Shown one piece after another: positions 17,492 to 26,973 of a DNA stretch of 64,000 nucleotides. Below the pieces are notes generated by a model. That model did not search any database and was not told the DNA's origin. It was given only the letters and a program-made list of their open reading frames with translations. The translations under genes and the position numbers were made by a program. The DNA comes from Rhodospirillum sp. (lineage in GTDB: Bacteria; Pseudomonadota; Alphaproteobacteria; Dongiales; Dongiaceae): contig PNKY01000007.1 in NCBI GenBank assembly GCA_013822765.1, positions 62,001 to 126,000 of the forward strand. The letters are read 5' to 3'. How positions within the stretch are numbered: the first letter of the stretch is position 1; every line of letters starts with the position of its first letter.

Positions 17492-18472
17492 GTGGCGCAG
17501 CAAGCGAATAAGAAGATAGAAGCCATCGGCCCAACCCACGATGAAGTCGGCGAACATCTGCGAGCGCTGTTAGCATGCGATCAATTCGACGCGTCCGCTC
17601 GCAACAAACGCTTCTTTTCTTATGTTGTTGAGGAAACGTTAGCGGGCCGCGGGAAATTTCTTAAGGCCTACAGCATTGCACTTGCCGTTTTTGGTCGTGA
17701 CGAAAACTTCGACCCGCTCATAGATCCAATCGTGCGGATCGAGGCTGGCCATCTTCGGCATTCGCTCCGCCGCTACTATCTCACGGCTGGAGCAAATGAT
17801 TCGCTGCGGATTGACATACCGAAGGGTTCGTATGTGGCGAGCTTCACGCGCACAGACAATAAGCCGCCGCAGGACAAGGACGATCTCGCGTGTGAAGAGC
17901 TTCATGTCATTCCGGCCGAGTTGCCATTGTCGCGGAGCGCCGTCTCTGGTGACGCGCTGCGAATGTTTGCATTGGCTGCAGCTGTATTGATACTCGCCAC
18001 CGGAGCATGGCTGAGTATCTACTGGCGCTTGGATTCCTCGGACATCGTCAGGTCAGGTGGTTTGCGCGAGCCCAAGATCCTGGTGCAGCCATTTCAGGAC
18101 ATGAGCGGCCACGCCAACCGCGCGTTTCTTGCTCGCGCACTCACGACGCAGATCATCGTGAAGCTGACGCAGAATGAGGACTTGTTTGTCTATGCGCCAG
18201 ATGTAGGGCGTGGCCACGGCCTTGGACAACCAGAACCCAAAGTAGATTACGTGTTGGCCGGCTCGGTGAATCCAACGAATACCAGTCTGTGGGTCTCGGT
18301 GACGCTTCTGGATTCCAATTCCGGCCAATTCATCTGGACGTGGAGCAAAGAGAGTAAGCTGACACCGACCACGCTCCTGGATATCGAGACCAGAGTCGCT
18401 GACCGAATAGTGCGCTCCATTGTTGAGCGGGTTCATCCTGAGACCACAAGAGTGCCGCCGCTCGCCAACTGA
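17492..18472 (+). CDS. TolB-like membrane regulator with rhizobial-type N-terminal domain
   Basis: A 326-residue protein starting at a GTG (17492) preceded by GAGGAGGG. Residues about 15-115 belong to a family common in rhizobia, with RNKRFFSYVVEETLAGRGKF, YSIALAVFGRDENFDPLIDP and IVRIEAGHLRHSLRRYY. That block is often fused to cyclases or TolB-like domains. A single membrane helix (about 155-175) follows. The C-terminus (about 195-315) matches the TolB/FlgO-like region seen in adenylate-cyclase-like regulators (ILVQPFQDMSG, VDYVLAGSVNPTNTSLWVSVTLLD). No catalytic cyclase domain is present. A regulatory role is inferred; the partner is unknown. Confidence 0.7.
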   Translation: MAQQANKKIEAIGPTHDEVGEHLRALLACDQFDASARNKRFFSYVVEETLAGRGKFLKAYSIALAVFGRDENFDPLIDPIVRIEAGHLRHSLRRYYLTAGANDSLRIDIPKGSYVASFTRTDNKPPQDKDDLACEELHVIPAELPLSRSAVSGDALRMFALAAAVLILATGAWLSIYWRLDSSDIVRSGGLREPKILVQPFQDMSGHANRAFLARALTTQIIVKLTQNEDLFVYAPDVGRGHGLGQPEPKVDYVLAGSVNPTNTSLWVSVTLLDSNSGQFIWTWSKESKLTPTTLLDIETRVADRIVRSIVERVHPETTRVPPLAN

Positions 18473-18568
18473 GGGGGTTGATGGGCGCCGAAATCTAGGG
18501 CCCGACGGCGGTCCTAGCATTTTGTCACGACTTGGTGCCCGCGCGCTGGCGCTGAAGGAGTCGAATTA

Positions 18569-19789
18569 ATGGGTCGGATTCTCGCTGCCCAAGGATCGCT
18601 CATCATCGGCATCTCACTGGTGCAGCTGGTCAACGGCTATATGGGAACGCTGGTCGGAATCCGTCTTGCTTCCGCCGGCACCGATGCATTCGTGACCGGC
18701 ATCGTGACGTCCGCTTTTTTCTGCGGTTATGTGACCGGTTCGATCCTGTGCAAGGTGGTTATCCAGAACAGCGGGCACATTCGCGCATTTGCGGCCTTTG
18801 CGGCTACGGTCGCAATTGCGGTTCTTGGCCTTGTCCTGCATTTTGATCCCGTACTTTGGACCATTTTCCGGCTGATGACCGGCTTTGGCTGCGCCGGCCT
18901 ATTCGTCGCAACCGAGAGCTGGCTCAGCGTCAAGTCTACGATCGAGACGCGAGGCACGGTGTTCTCGATCTACATGGTGGCGACCTATCTCACCTTCGCC
19001 GGCAGCCAGTTTGTTCTGCTCCTGGGCTCTCCGGAAGGAGCTCTCCTGTTCGAACTGGGGGCAATCATTCTCTGTCTCGCGATCATCCTGGTCGCCACCA
19101 CGCGCAGCGAACAGCCGGCCATCGCGGCGATCGTGCGCCTCAAGTTAGGCGAAGTTTTGCGCGCGGCGCCAGTTGCAGTTGTTGGCTGTTTTGTCGCCGG
19201 CATCAATAGCGGCGCCTTCTTCGGGCTGATGCCGGTGTTCGGCCAGGCGAGTGGGCTTCCAGTCTTCAAGATCTCCTCGTACATCGCGCTGGCAATTTTT
19301 GGCGGCATGCTGCTCCAGGTTCCCGTCGGCAAAGTGTCCGACAAGTTCGACCGGCGCGTGGTTGCCGGCCTCTGCGCGCTTGCCTTTGCCGTACTTGCGG
19401 GGACAATCCACCTGGTGCGTGCGACGCCCGCTTTCGAACCTCTTTGGCTGCTGCTCGGAGGGTTCATGTCGGTCATCTATCCGGTCTGCGTGGCGCATGC
19501 CAACGACCGGATGCCTGCCGAGCGCGCCGTTGCAGTCAGTGGACGCTTGATCCTGATCTCAGGGGTGGGGTCCGCTCTAGGACCGCTCCTGGGATCTGCA
19601 GTCATGTCTGTCTTTGGCATCGTCGGCCTGTTTTACTTCATGGCAGCTACCGCAAGCCTGTTCGCAGCATTCGCGCTGGCCCGCGGACTTGCTGTGAAAC
19701 CGCCGTTCTTGAAGCGGGAGCGGCCACTCCTACTGCCCGCTATATTCGCGCAGAACCTGGCCCATGCGCCGAACGAAATGGCTCGTTGA
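18569..19789 (+). CDS. MFS transporter (YcaD-like)
   Basis: A 406-residue permease with about twelve hydrophobic helices. It contains LVQLVNGYMGTLVGIRL at the start, TGFGCAGLFVATESWL in helix 5 and GKVSDKFDRR between helices 8 and 9, all typical of the YcaD/UMF2 subgroup of the major facilitator superfamily. An AAGGAG-type site precedes the ATG. The substrate is unknown; efflux of a small molecule is likely. Confidence 0.85.
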   Translation: MGRILAAQGSLIIGISLVQLVNGYMGTLVGIRLASAGTDAFVTGIVTSAFFCGYVTGSILCKVVIQNSGHIRAFAAFAATVAIAVLGLVLHFDPVLWTIFRLMTGFGCAGLFVATESWLSVKSTIETRGTVFSIYMVATYLTFAGSQFVLLLGSPEGALLFELGAIILCLAIILVATTRSEQPAIAAIVRLKLGEVLRAAPVAVVGCFVAGINSGAFFGLMPVFGQASGLPVFKISSYIALAIFGGMLLQVPVGKVSDKFDRRVVAGLCALAFAVLAGTIHLVRATPAFEPLWLLLGGFMSVIYPVCVAHANDRMPAERAVAVSGRLILISGVGSALGPLLGSAVMSVFGIVGLFYFMAATASLFAAFALARGLAVKPPFLKRERPLLLPAIFAQNLAHAPNEMAR

Positions 19790-19839
19790 GAGAGTGCTGG
19801 GCGGGTCGCCAGGACTAGGGAGCCAGTGTCGCAGAGAAA

Positions 19840-19875
19840 CCAGCATGTCCGCTGTTGGCACAAAGCGGAAGTCGT
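19840..19875. repeat. Intergenic repeat element (copy 2)
   Basis: The sequence CATGTCCGCTGTTGGCACAA followed by AGCGGAAGT matches the core of the copy at 22.93 kb. It lies between two convergent genes. Confidence 0.5.
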
Positions 19876-19912
19876 GCTGCCGGCAATCGTTGCGTCGCTC
19901 AAGATTGCGGAG

Positions 19913-20626
19913 CTAGGGTAATTCAGGATCTCTGCCACCGAGGGCGATGTCAACAGCGGTCAGCGCGTGTATTTCGGTTGTGTCGAAGACCGGGACTCCA
20001 CTGTCCGTCTGCGAGACCAACAGCATGATCTCCGTACATCCCATGATAATGGCTTCGGCTCCGCGATCTACAAGCCTTTGGATTACTTTTCTGTAAGCCT
20101 CACGGGATGAGTTCCTGACGATGCCTGCGACCAGTTCCTTGTAGATGATATCGTGAACCGTCTTGCGGTCCTGATCATCAGGTACCATGACATCCAAACC
20201 GAAATTCTCGGCCAGGCGTCTCTTGTAGAAGTCTTGCTCCATTGTAAAAGCAGTTCCTAGAAGACCGACCCGACGCAGTCCGACATCCATGATCTTGCGA
20301 GCAGTCGGGTCCGCGATATGATGCAGCGGAATGGAAATGGCATCTGAAACTGCATCCGCCATTCGATGCATAGTATTGGTGCAGATAACGATGAAGTCAG
20401 CGCCACCAGACTCCAGCCGCCGCGCGGCGGCGACCATTTCGTTGGTCAACGTAGTCCAGTCACCATCGTGCTGCAGTCTTTCAATTTCACCGAAATCCAT
20501 CGACCACATCAGGCATTTGGCCGAATGCACACCACCCAAGCGCTGTCGAACGGCCTGGTTAATGATGCGGTAGTATTCTGCAGAGCTTTCCCAGCTCATA
20601 CCACCAATGAGCCCAATAACCTTCAT
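19913..20626 (-). CDS. Aspartate/glutamate racemase family protein
   Basis: A 237-residue PLP-independent racemase. The N-terminus KVIGLIGGMSWESSAEYY is diagnostic for the aspartate/amino-acid racemase family. The two catalytic cysteines are visible in VICTNTMHR and IIMGCTEIMLL. The start at 20626 has an AAGGGGG site, and the open frame upstream is not conserved. It likely interconverts L- and D-aspartate or a broader amino acid set in the cytoplasm. Confidence 0.92.
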   Translation of the reverse strand: MKVIGLIGGMSWESSAEYYRIINQAVRQRLGGVHSAKCLMWSMDFGEIERLQHDGDWTTLTNEMVAAARRLESGGADFIVICTNTMHRMADAVSDAISIPLHHIADPTARKIMDVGLRRVGLLGTAFTMEQDFYKRRLAENFGLDVMVPDDQDRKTVHDIIYKELVAGIVRNSSREAYRKVIQRLVDRGAEAIIMGCTEIMLLVSQTDSGVPVFDTTEIHALTAVDIALGGRDPELP

Positions 20627-21044
20627 GACATCCCCCTTCGAGGTGCGGACTAACTCGCGCCTCAATCTGTTGACCATGCGGGCCGTAGCTTCACGACATC
20701 CGCACAGCGGGCTTGCCTTACTAGACCATAACTGAGTCTTGCGTGCGCGCTGTTCGATGTCTGCAATTGGCACATAGCGGACTCTAGCCAACGTGCCGAC
20801 GCTGACCGATGAGCGGGCATCGGAGCCTGTCATTGGGCGATTTTTCTTCCCGCATACAGAAAAGGAAAGCTGGGTCTCATGGTGTGCGGCGCGTGCGCAG
20901 CTGCGCGGCCCCGCGACCATTGACCCCGCGACCATTTACAAGGACTGCTGAATATGTTGCGATTGACGCAGGGCTACCCGGTTCGCGCTTAGCAATAGCA
21001 AATTCCGACTGCGACGCGCGCCAGACCTCATTACGAGGGCGGAG
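20627..21044. other. Intergenic region with repeat copy 3
   Basis: About 420 bases between divergent genes. The sequence GTCTGCAATTGGCACATAGC plus GGACTCTAG at about 20758-20787 is a diverged copy of the island's short repeat. The remainder must contain the promoters of the racemase and kinase genes. No further open frame looks real. Confidence 0.5.
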
Positions 21045-22490
21045 ATGGTCACAATCCTATGGTCCCTCTGCGGAACCGTCGCGATTGCACTGGCGGCGGT
21101 GTGCGGGTGGCTGTGGCTCGTCGAACGGCGAGACCGCGCCAGTCTGATGCTCTGCCTGCTCGGCGTTGCAGCCGCCGGCTCCGGCTTTATCGAACTCGGC
21201 TTGATGCATTCCGCGACGGCTGAAGAGTTCAGCATATGGCAGCGCTGGCTAATGGCTCCGGTCTTCCTTGGCTTCATGGCGGTGGTGCTCTTTGCTCACT
21301 ATTACCTCGAAACTGGAAGATTGTGGCTCTTGTGGACAATCATCGTAATGCGATCGGCCATGATCGTCCTGAATTTCATATTTCACCCAAGCTTCAATTT
21401 TGTGAGCATTGACACCTTGCGCCAGATGTCGCTGCTCGGCGAACAGATATCTGTCATCGGGACTGCCGTACCGCGGACCTATTGGCAAATGTTCGCGTTG
21501 GTCAGCCTGTTCCTGGTGATGGCTTATCTGATCGATACCGCAGCTCGGCGATGGCGTAAGGGTGGGCCGGACTCAAGACGAAAGGCGCTTGCGGTCTTGT
21601 TGGGCATAGTGCTTCCGCTGTTCAGCACAATCGTCTACGCGCACCTTGTGGTATTCGGCGTTCTGCGGGCACCGCTGTCCAATCTCCTGTGGTTCTTGGG
21701 CGCCTTGGTGGTGATGGTCTATGCATTGGGGCGCGATATCATCGCGAAGAGACGTGCGCAGTTGGAATTGCTTGGGCTTCGGGAGCAGCTAGCCCAGGCG
21801 GAGCGCGTCAGCGTGCTGGGACAGCTGGCATCCGCGCTGGCACACGAGTTGATCCAGCCGCTGACTGCGACAGCGGCCAATGTGGACGCGGCGCGGATGG
21901 AGCTGGAGAGCGAGAAGCCGGATCTCAAAGAGCTGCGTGCCATTCTGGACGACGTCAACAGGGACGATCACCGTGCCGTCGACATTCTCACCCGGATGCG
22001 CCAGTTCTCTCGGCGACACGCGATAGAGATGCAGCCGCTTGTCGTGGAGGATCTGGTGCAAGACGTCCTCGCGCTGGTCCACTCTGAAGCGAGCGATAAG
22101 CACGCTGTCCTGGCTCTGGCGATGCAGCCCGGGTTGCCGCGCGTGCTTGGCGATCGTGTGCACCTCTCGCAAGTGTTGCTCAACCTTCTTGTGAACAGCA
22201 TCCACGCAGTAGAGTCGCGCCCGCTCGACGCCAGAGGCATTGTCATCGAGGCCCGGGCCAATGACGCGAAGGGTGAAGTCGAATTGGCTGTCCGAGATTC
22301 CGGGCCCGGGATTCCCGACAACCTTGCCGATGAAGTCTTCAAGCCGTTCTTCACGACGAAGTCGAACGGCATGGGCATGGGGCTGGCGCTCTCCCGTACG
22401 ATTGTCGAGGCCCATGGTGGTCGTCTGTGGATCGAGCGTATGGCCCAGCAAGACGGCGCCGTCTTTCGCTTTACACTGAAGCGGGCCTAG
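21045..22490 (+). CDS. Membrane sensor histidine kinase (orphan)
   Basis: A 481-residue kinase. About seven hydrophobic helices form a membrane-embedded N-terminal sensor (residues 1-230) with no large periplasmic domain. It is followed by a dimerisation/phosphoacceptor region with the H box ASALAHELIQPLTA, the N box LLNLLVNSIHAVESR, the G1 box DSGPGIP and the G2 box GMGMGLALS. It belongs to the HisKA/HATPase_c group related to FixL/DctB kinases. No receiver-domain gene is adjacent, so its partner is elsewhere. The stimulus is unknown, perhaps one sensed in the membrane. Confidence 0.9.
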   Translation: MVTILWSLCGTVAIALAAVCGWLWLVERRDRASLMLCLLGVAAAGSGFIELGLMHSATAEEFSIWQRWLMAPVFLGFMAVVLFAHYYLETGRLWLLWTIIVMRSAMIVLNFIFHPSFNFVSIDTLRQMSLLGEQISVIGTAVPRTYWQMFALVSLFLVMAYLIDTAARRWRKGGPDSRRKALAVLLGIVLPLFSTIVYAHLVVFGVLRAPLSNLLWFLGALVVMVYALGRDIIAKRRAQLELLGLREQLAQAERVSVLGQLASALAHELIQPLTATAANVDAARMELESEKPDLKELRAILDDVNRDDHRAVDILTRMRQFSRRHAIEMQPLVVEDLVQDVLALVHSEASDKHAVLALAMQPGLPRVLGDRVHLSQVLLNLLVNSIHAVESRPLDARGIVIEARANDAKGEVELAVRDSGPGIPDNLADEVFKPFFTTKSNGMGMGLALSRTIVEAHGGRLWIERMAQQDGAVFRFTLKRA

Positions 22491-22520
22491 CTCTGGGCAG
22501 CGATGCTCAGGGGGTGGGGA

Positions 22521-22745
22521 TCATGGCCCGGTCTTGTCCTTTCCACCGACGATGACCCTGATGTTGGGTGCGATGGAAACACGACCGATAAAATTCTTCT
22601 CCTGCCAAACTTCGACCGCAAGGAACGAGCTTCTCAGGATCAACTTCTCTGCGCTCGCGAGCGCCGTTGCGGCGTCTGCGGCTTCGATATTTTCCGCAGT
22701 TCTGATGCCGTCGCCTACGAGGAAGTAGCATCGATAGTGTGCCAA
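22521..22745 (-). CDS. Small conserved hypothetical protein
   Basis: A 74-residue protein starting at TTG (22745) behind a GGGAGGG site. The sequence AHYRCYFLVGDGIRTAENIE and FLAVEVWQEKNFIGRV resembles small soluble proteins found repeatedly in Bradyrhizobium-type genomes. No function is known to me. It is convergent with the kinase gene. Confidence 0.6.
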   Translation of the reverse strand: MAHYRCYFLVGDGIRTAENIEAADAATALASAEKLILRSSFLAVEVWQEKNFIGRVSIAPNIRVIVGGKDKTGP

Positions 22746-22921
22746 GCAACGCCCTCCCGGCCATGCTTTGCGGCTTTATTAAAAAAAGAGCCGAGACACC
22801 AGTCAACGGTCAAGACGGTACGATTCCGAACAAAAAGGCGAACGACCGAGCATTTCGAACCCGCCGCTCTAGCGCGAATGGTGGGTTACCGGAAAGCTGG
22901 ACCTAGTTGTGCAAAGTTGCT

Positions 22922-22995
22922 GGAATGTCTGCTATTGGCACAAAGCAGACATGACGCGACTGGCGATCTGGTCGGCTTGACCCAAAGCGGACCTA
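22922..22995. repeat. Intergenic repeat element (copy 4)
   Basis: AATGTCTGCTATTGGCACAA-AGCAGACATGACGCGACTGG and, after a spacer, GTCGGCTTGACCCAAAGCGG-ACCT. This is the most complete copy of the repeat family also seen at 15.8 kb. It lies downstream of uvrA2, in the region 22746-23007, which has no gene. Confidence 0.6.
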
Positions 22996-23007
22996 GAGTG
23001 CGATCGG

Positions 23008-25593
23008 TCAAGTCCGTTGTCCACCTGTCTGCCGCACCTCTGACAGAACACGATTCAGGTAGGGTCCGGTGCGACTTCCAGGCGCTTCGGCGATGACGGT
23101 GGACAAACCAGCCGCGACTACGCGTCCGCCTGCTTCTCCAGCGCCCGGGCCCATATCGATGACCCAGTCGCTACCGGCGGCGACGTGCATGTCGTGCTCC
23201 ACCACGATTACCGTATTACCGGCCTCGACCAGGCCGTGGAGTTGTTTCATCAGCCGTTCGACATCCGCCGGATGGAGCCCTGTAGTTGGCTCGTCCAGCA
23301 CATACAGCGTGTCGCCACGCGGGCTGCGCTGCAACTCGGTCGCCAGCTTGATGCGCTGGGCCTCGCCGCCGGAAAGCTCGGTCGCCGGCTGGCCGAGGCG
23401 CAGGTACCCGAGGCCAACTTCGCGCACCACGGCCAGCGCGCGATGCAGGTGTGGCTCCTCGGCGAAGAAGGCGTGGGCGGCATCGACTGTCATGCCAAGC
23501 ACGTCCGCGACGCTCTTGCCACGATATTTGATCTGCAGCGTCTGCTCGTTGTAACGGGATCCGTGACAGACCGGGCATGGTGCATAGACGCTCGGCAGGA
23601 AGAGCAACTCTACCATGACGAAGCCTTCGCCCTGGCAGTTCGCGCAGCGGCCCTTGGCCACGTTGAATGAGAAGCGCCCGGCATCATAGTGCCGCCGCCG
23701 CGCCAACTCGGTTGCGGCGAACAGCCGCCGCACGTGGTCGAACAATCCAGTGTAGGTCGCCAGGTTGGAGCGCGGCGTCCGCCCAATCGGCTTCTGGTCG
23801 ACCTGCACCAGGCGCTTGATCCGATCGGCACCGGCTACGATGTGCCCGGCCGTGGGCGCGGCCTCGGCCGGCCGCTCAAGGAGGTCGGCAGGGTCATCAT
23901 CATCCTGCGGAACGTGGTGGCCGAGATGCTGCGTCACTAATTCTACCAGCGCCTGGGACACCAAGCTGGACTTTCCTGACCCGGACACGCCCGTCACGGT
24001 CGTGAATATCCCGATAGGAAACGCCACCTCAAGATCGTGCAAGTTATTGCGCGTTATGCCGGCAAGCTTCAGCCAGCCCTTCGGCGCGCGGGGCCCGCGG
24101 CGGACGGTGGCCGACTCGTCGAATAGGTATCGCCGGGTATGCGAGGCCTCGATCTGTCTCAACCCCTCCAGCGGCCCGCTATAGAGAACCTCGCCGCCCA
24201 GTTCTCCGGCGGCCGGACCCACGTCTACGATCCAGTCCGCATGCCGGATGACATCCAACTCGTGTTCGACGACGAACAGCGAGTTACCCTGCGCCTTCAG
24301 CTGATCGAGAACGGCCAGCAGCGCTTCCGTGTCAGCCGGATGCAACCCAGCCGACGGCTCGTCCATGACGTAGACTACACCGAAGAGGTTGGAGCGCGCC
24401 TGTGTCGCGAGGCGTAGGCGCTGCAACTCGCCAGGCGACAAGGTCGGCGTACTGCGGTCCAGCGCCAGATAACCGAGCCCGAGATCGAGCAGCACCTTTA
24501 GCCGCGCCATCAGATCCTCGGCGATCCGCCGCGTGACAATCGCCGTCTCGGGGTGCTTCTCCGCCACCCTCACCATGCGCGGTGCCGTGCCGTTTGCATA
24601 GGAACCGAAGATATCGGCCAGCCTGACCAGCGGGAGCGCGGATATGTCAGCGATGTCGAGTTTATCAAACTTCACCGACAGCGCCTCTGGACGCAGCCGC
24701 TTGCCGTGACACACCGGACAGTCGACACTGACCATGTATTGCGCGGCCCGCTTCTTCATCATCGGGCTTTCGGTTGTGGCGAACGTGCTCAGGACATGCC
24801 GCCGCGCGCTGGTAAAAGTGCCCTGATATGAGGGCTCCTCCTTGCGCTTGAGCGCGCGCCGCACCTCCGCTGGAGTGTACCCAGCATAGACCGGGACGGT
24901 TGGTTGCTCGTCGGTAAACAGCAACCAGTCACGATCCTTCTTGGGGAGGTCGCGCCACGGACGATCGACGTCGTAGCCGAGGGTGGTCGCAATGTCGCGG
25001 AGGTTCTGCCCGTGCCAGGCGGTCGGCCAGGCCGCGATGGCCCGCTCGCGGATCGTCAGCGAACCGTCTGGTATCATCGAGCGCTCGGTCGCGTCATAGA
25101 TCCGGCCGAGCCCATGGCATTCTGGACACGCGCCCTCGGGAGTGTTGGGCGAGAACGACTCTGCATAGAGCAGCTCCTGCCCGCGGGGATAGTCGCCAGC
25201 GCGCGAATAGAGCATGCGCAGCAGATTGGACAGCGTGGTGACGCTGCCGACGGATGAGCGCGTGGTCGGCGAACCCCGCTGCTGCTGCAGGGCGACCGCC
25301 GGCGGCAGTCCCTCGATATCGTCGACGTCGGGGACTGCCATCTGGTGGAATAGCCGCCGGGCATAGGGCGAGACCGATTCGAGATACCGCCGCTGTGCCT
25401 CGGCATAGAGCGTCCCGAAGGCCAATGATGACTTGCCCGATCCTGACACGCCGGTAAACACCACCAGAGAATCGCGCGGCAAGTCGACGTCGATATTCTT
25501 GAGGTTGTGTTCTCGTGCGCCGCGTACGCGAATGAAGTTCTTCAGTTCCCTTTTTGGCGTTCTCGATGAACGGGGAGTCGTGATCTTTTGCAT
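23008..25593 (-). CDS. Excinuclease ABC subunit A paralogue (UvrA2 class)
   Basis: An 861-residue ABC-type DNA-damage recognition protein, shorter than canonical UvrA (about 940). Two Walker A motifs (TGVSGSGKSSL) are seen near residues 47 and 528. The signatures are TLSPGELQRLRLATQ (first, with Pro replacing Gly) and ELSGGEAQRIKLATE (second), and the Walker B motifs are VVYVMDEPSAGLH and LYVLDEPTTGLH. CxxC zinc-finger pairs occur (CPECHG, CPVCHGKR, CANCQGEG, CPVCHGS). The reduced length fits the UvrA2 class, linked in other bacteria to tolerance of DNA-damaging or intercalating compounds. No uvrB is nearby. Confidence 0.92.
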   Translation of the reverse strand: MQKITTPRSSRTPKRELKNFIRVRGAREHNLKNIDVDLPRDSLVVFTGVSGSGKSSLAFGTLYAEAQRRYLESVSPYARRLFHQMAVPDVDDIEGLPPAVALQQQRGSPTTRSSVGSVTTLSNLLRMLYSRAGDYPRGQELLYAESFSPNTPEGACPECHGLGRIYDATERSMIPDGSLTIRERAIAAWPTAWHGQNLRDIATTLGYDVDRPWRDLPKKDRDWLLFTDEQPTVPVYAGYTPAEVRRALKRKEEPSYQGTFTSARRHVLSTFATTESPMMKKRAAQYMVSVDCPVCHGKRLRPEALSVKFDKLDIADISALPLVRLADIFGSYANGTAPRMVRVAEKHPETAIVTRRIAEDLMARLKVLLDLGLGYLALDRSTPTLSPGELQRLRLATQARSNLFGVVYVMDEPSAGLHPADTEALLAVLDQLKAQGNSLFVVEHELDVIRHADWIVDVGPAAGELGGEVLYSGPLEGLRQIEASHTRRYLFDESATVRRGPRAPKGWLKLAGITRNNLHDLEVAFPIGIFTTVTGVSGSGKSSLVSQALVELVTQHLGHHVPQDDDDPADLLERPAEAAPTAGHIVAGADRIKRLVQVDQKPIGRTPRSNLATYTGLFDHVRRLFAATELARRRHYDAGRFSFNVAKGRCANCQGEGFVMVELLFLPSVYAPCPVCHGSRYNEQTLQIKYRGKSVADVLGMTVDAAHAFFAEEPHLHRALAVVREVGLGYLRLGQPATELSGGEAQRIKLATELQRSPRGDTLYVLDEPTTGLHPADVERLMKQLHGLVEAGNTVIVVEHDMHVAAGSDWVIDMGPGAGEAGGRVVAAGLSTVIAEAPGSRTGPYLNRVLSEVRQTGGQRT

Positions 25594-25659
25594 TCAGCCG
25601 TTCGTCCATTCTGTGCGGAGGCACGAGGCCAACTCGACTCGGGATAAGGTTACAGATTC

Positions 25660-26958
25660 TCAAACGACAAAGAAGGCCACCGCCACAGACGACATGATAA
25701 CCGCGGTAATCCCACCCCCCAGCGCCATCCACCAGGGCATTCTCAATTCGCCCATGATGCGGCGATTCATGCCGATGGCAACCATGATCGCTATCAGAGG
25801 AGCGGCCAGCAAACCGTTAATCACCGCAGACCAGTAAAGTGCTCTAATGGGATCAAGCGGTGTGAAAGTGAGCGCTATTCCTCCCAGGGTCGCAGCAGCG
25901 ATTACGCCGTAGAATGCTTTTGCCTTACTCGGGCGTTGATCCAGGCCTTCGCGCCAGCGAAACATCTCGGAGACGGCATAGGCTGATGATCCGGCAAGAA
26001 CCGGCACGGCGAGCATACCCGTGCCGATAATTCCCGCGGCGAACAAGAGAAACGCAAAATCTCCTGCGACTGGCCGCAGCGCTTCCGCAGCCTGAGAGGA
26101 AGATTCGATCTTTGTGATACCGTTGACATGGAGTGTCGCCGCGGTAGCGAACATGATGAAGAGCGCAATCAGGTTAGAAAATGCCATACCGACAAGAGTG
26201 TCGATCTTGATGCGCTTCAGTTCTCGGGGAGCTGCCGTAGGCGTTTCTATTAGCGGTTTCCTTTTACGCCGACGCAGCTCCTCCATCTCCTCTCCAGCTT
26301 GCCAGAAGAAAAGGTAGGGACTGATGGTCGTGCCCAATATGGCCACCACGGCCATGGAAAAATCGGCATCCAGGCTGAATGTGGGGACGACCAAGCTGGA
26401 GAGGGCCGTTCCCCAGGGCAAGTGGACTATGAACACCACTCCTACGTAGGCAAATAGTGACAACGTGAGCCACCGCAGCACTTTCACATACTTTGCATAG
26501 GTGACGAAAACTTCCAGGAGAATGCAAACCATTGCGAATCCCAGGGCATAGACGTGATGAGGCCCACCGAGGACCAGCTGCAATGCGGCACCCATGGCGG
26601 CGAGGTCAGCGCCTATGTTGACGATATTGGCGACGAGCAGCAGGAGCACGGCCGAACGGAGCATCCAGGGTGGATAGTGACGCCGAAGGTTCTCTGCGAT
26701 TCCAACCCCAGTGACCGCACCGATGCCGGCGCTGATACCCTGGACTATAACCATCATTGGATAGCTGATGATCATCAGCCAACCGAGTGAATACCCGAAC
26801 TGCGCGCCCGTCTGACTGTAAGTTGCTATGCCGCTCGGATCATCATCGGCGGCGCCGGTGATTAACCCGGGACCAAGCGTCCGAAGCAACCCCCTGCGCT
26901 GCCGACCGTTCGATTTCCGACCGTTAGCTCCGACAGTCGTGGCAGCATGCTTCTTCAT
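25660..26958 (-). CDS. Divergent NRAMP-family transporter
   Basis: A 432-residue permease with about eleven helices. It starts in the NRAMP manner (LGPGLITGAADDDPSGIATY), but the metal-site motifs are altered: helix 1 has DPSG instead of DPGN, and helix 6 has TISPYLFFW instead of the MPH motif. Key ligands for Mn2+/Fe2+ (Asn and Met) are therefore missing, as in related Mg2+-type or other divergent NRAMP groups. The gene follows the YciE-like gene by 15 bases on the same strand, so the two are probably one operon. Cation identity is uncertain. Confidence 0.85.
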   Translation of the reverse strand: MKKHAATTVGANGRKSNGRQRRGLLRTLGPGLITGAADDDPSGIATYSQTGAQFGYSLGWLMIISYPMMVIVQGISAGIGAVTGVGIAENLRRHYPPWMLRSAVLLLLVANIVNIGADLAAMGAALQLVLGGPHHVYALGFAMVCILLEVFVTYAKYVKVLRWLTLSLFAYVGVVFIVHLPWGTALSSLVVPTFSLDADFSMAVVAILGTTISPYLFFWQAGEEMEELRRRKRKPLIETPTAAPRELKRIKIDTLVGMAFSNLIALFIMFATAATLHVNGITKIESSSQAAEALRPVAGDFAFLLFAAGIIGTGMLAVPVLAGSSAYAVSEMFRWREGLDQRPSKAKAFYGVIAAATLGGIALTFTPLDPIRALYWSAVINGLLAAPLIAIMVAIGMNRRIMGELRMPWWMALGGGITAVIMSSVAVAFFVV

Positions 26959-26973
26959 CTGAGTGGACCGGGA

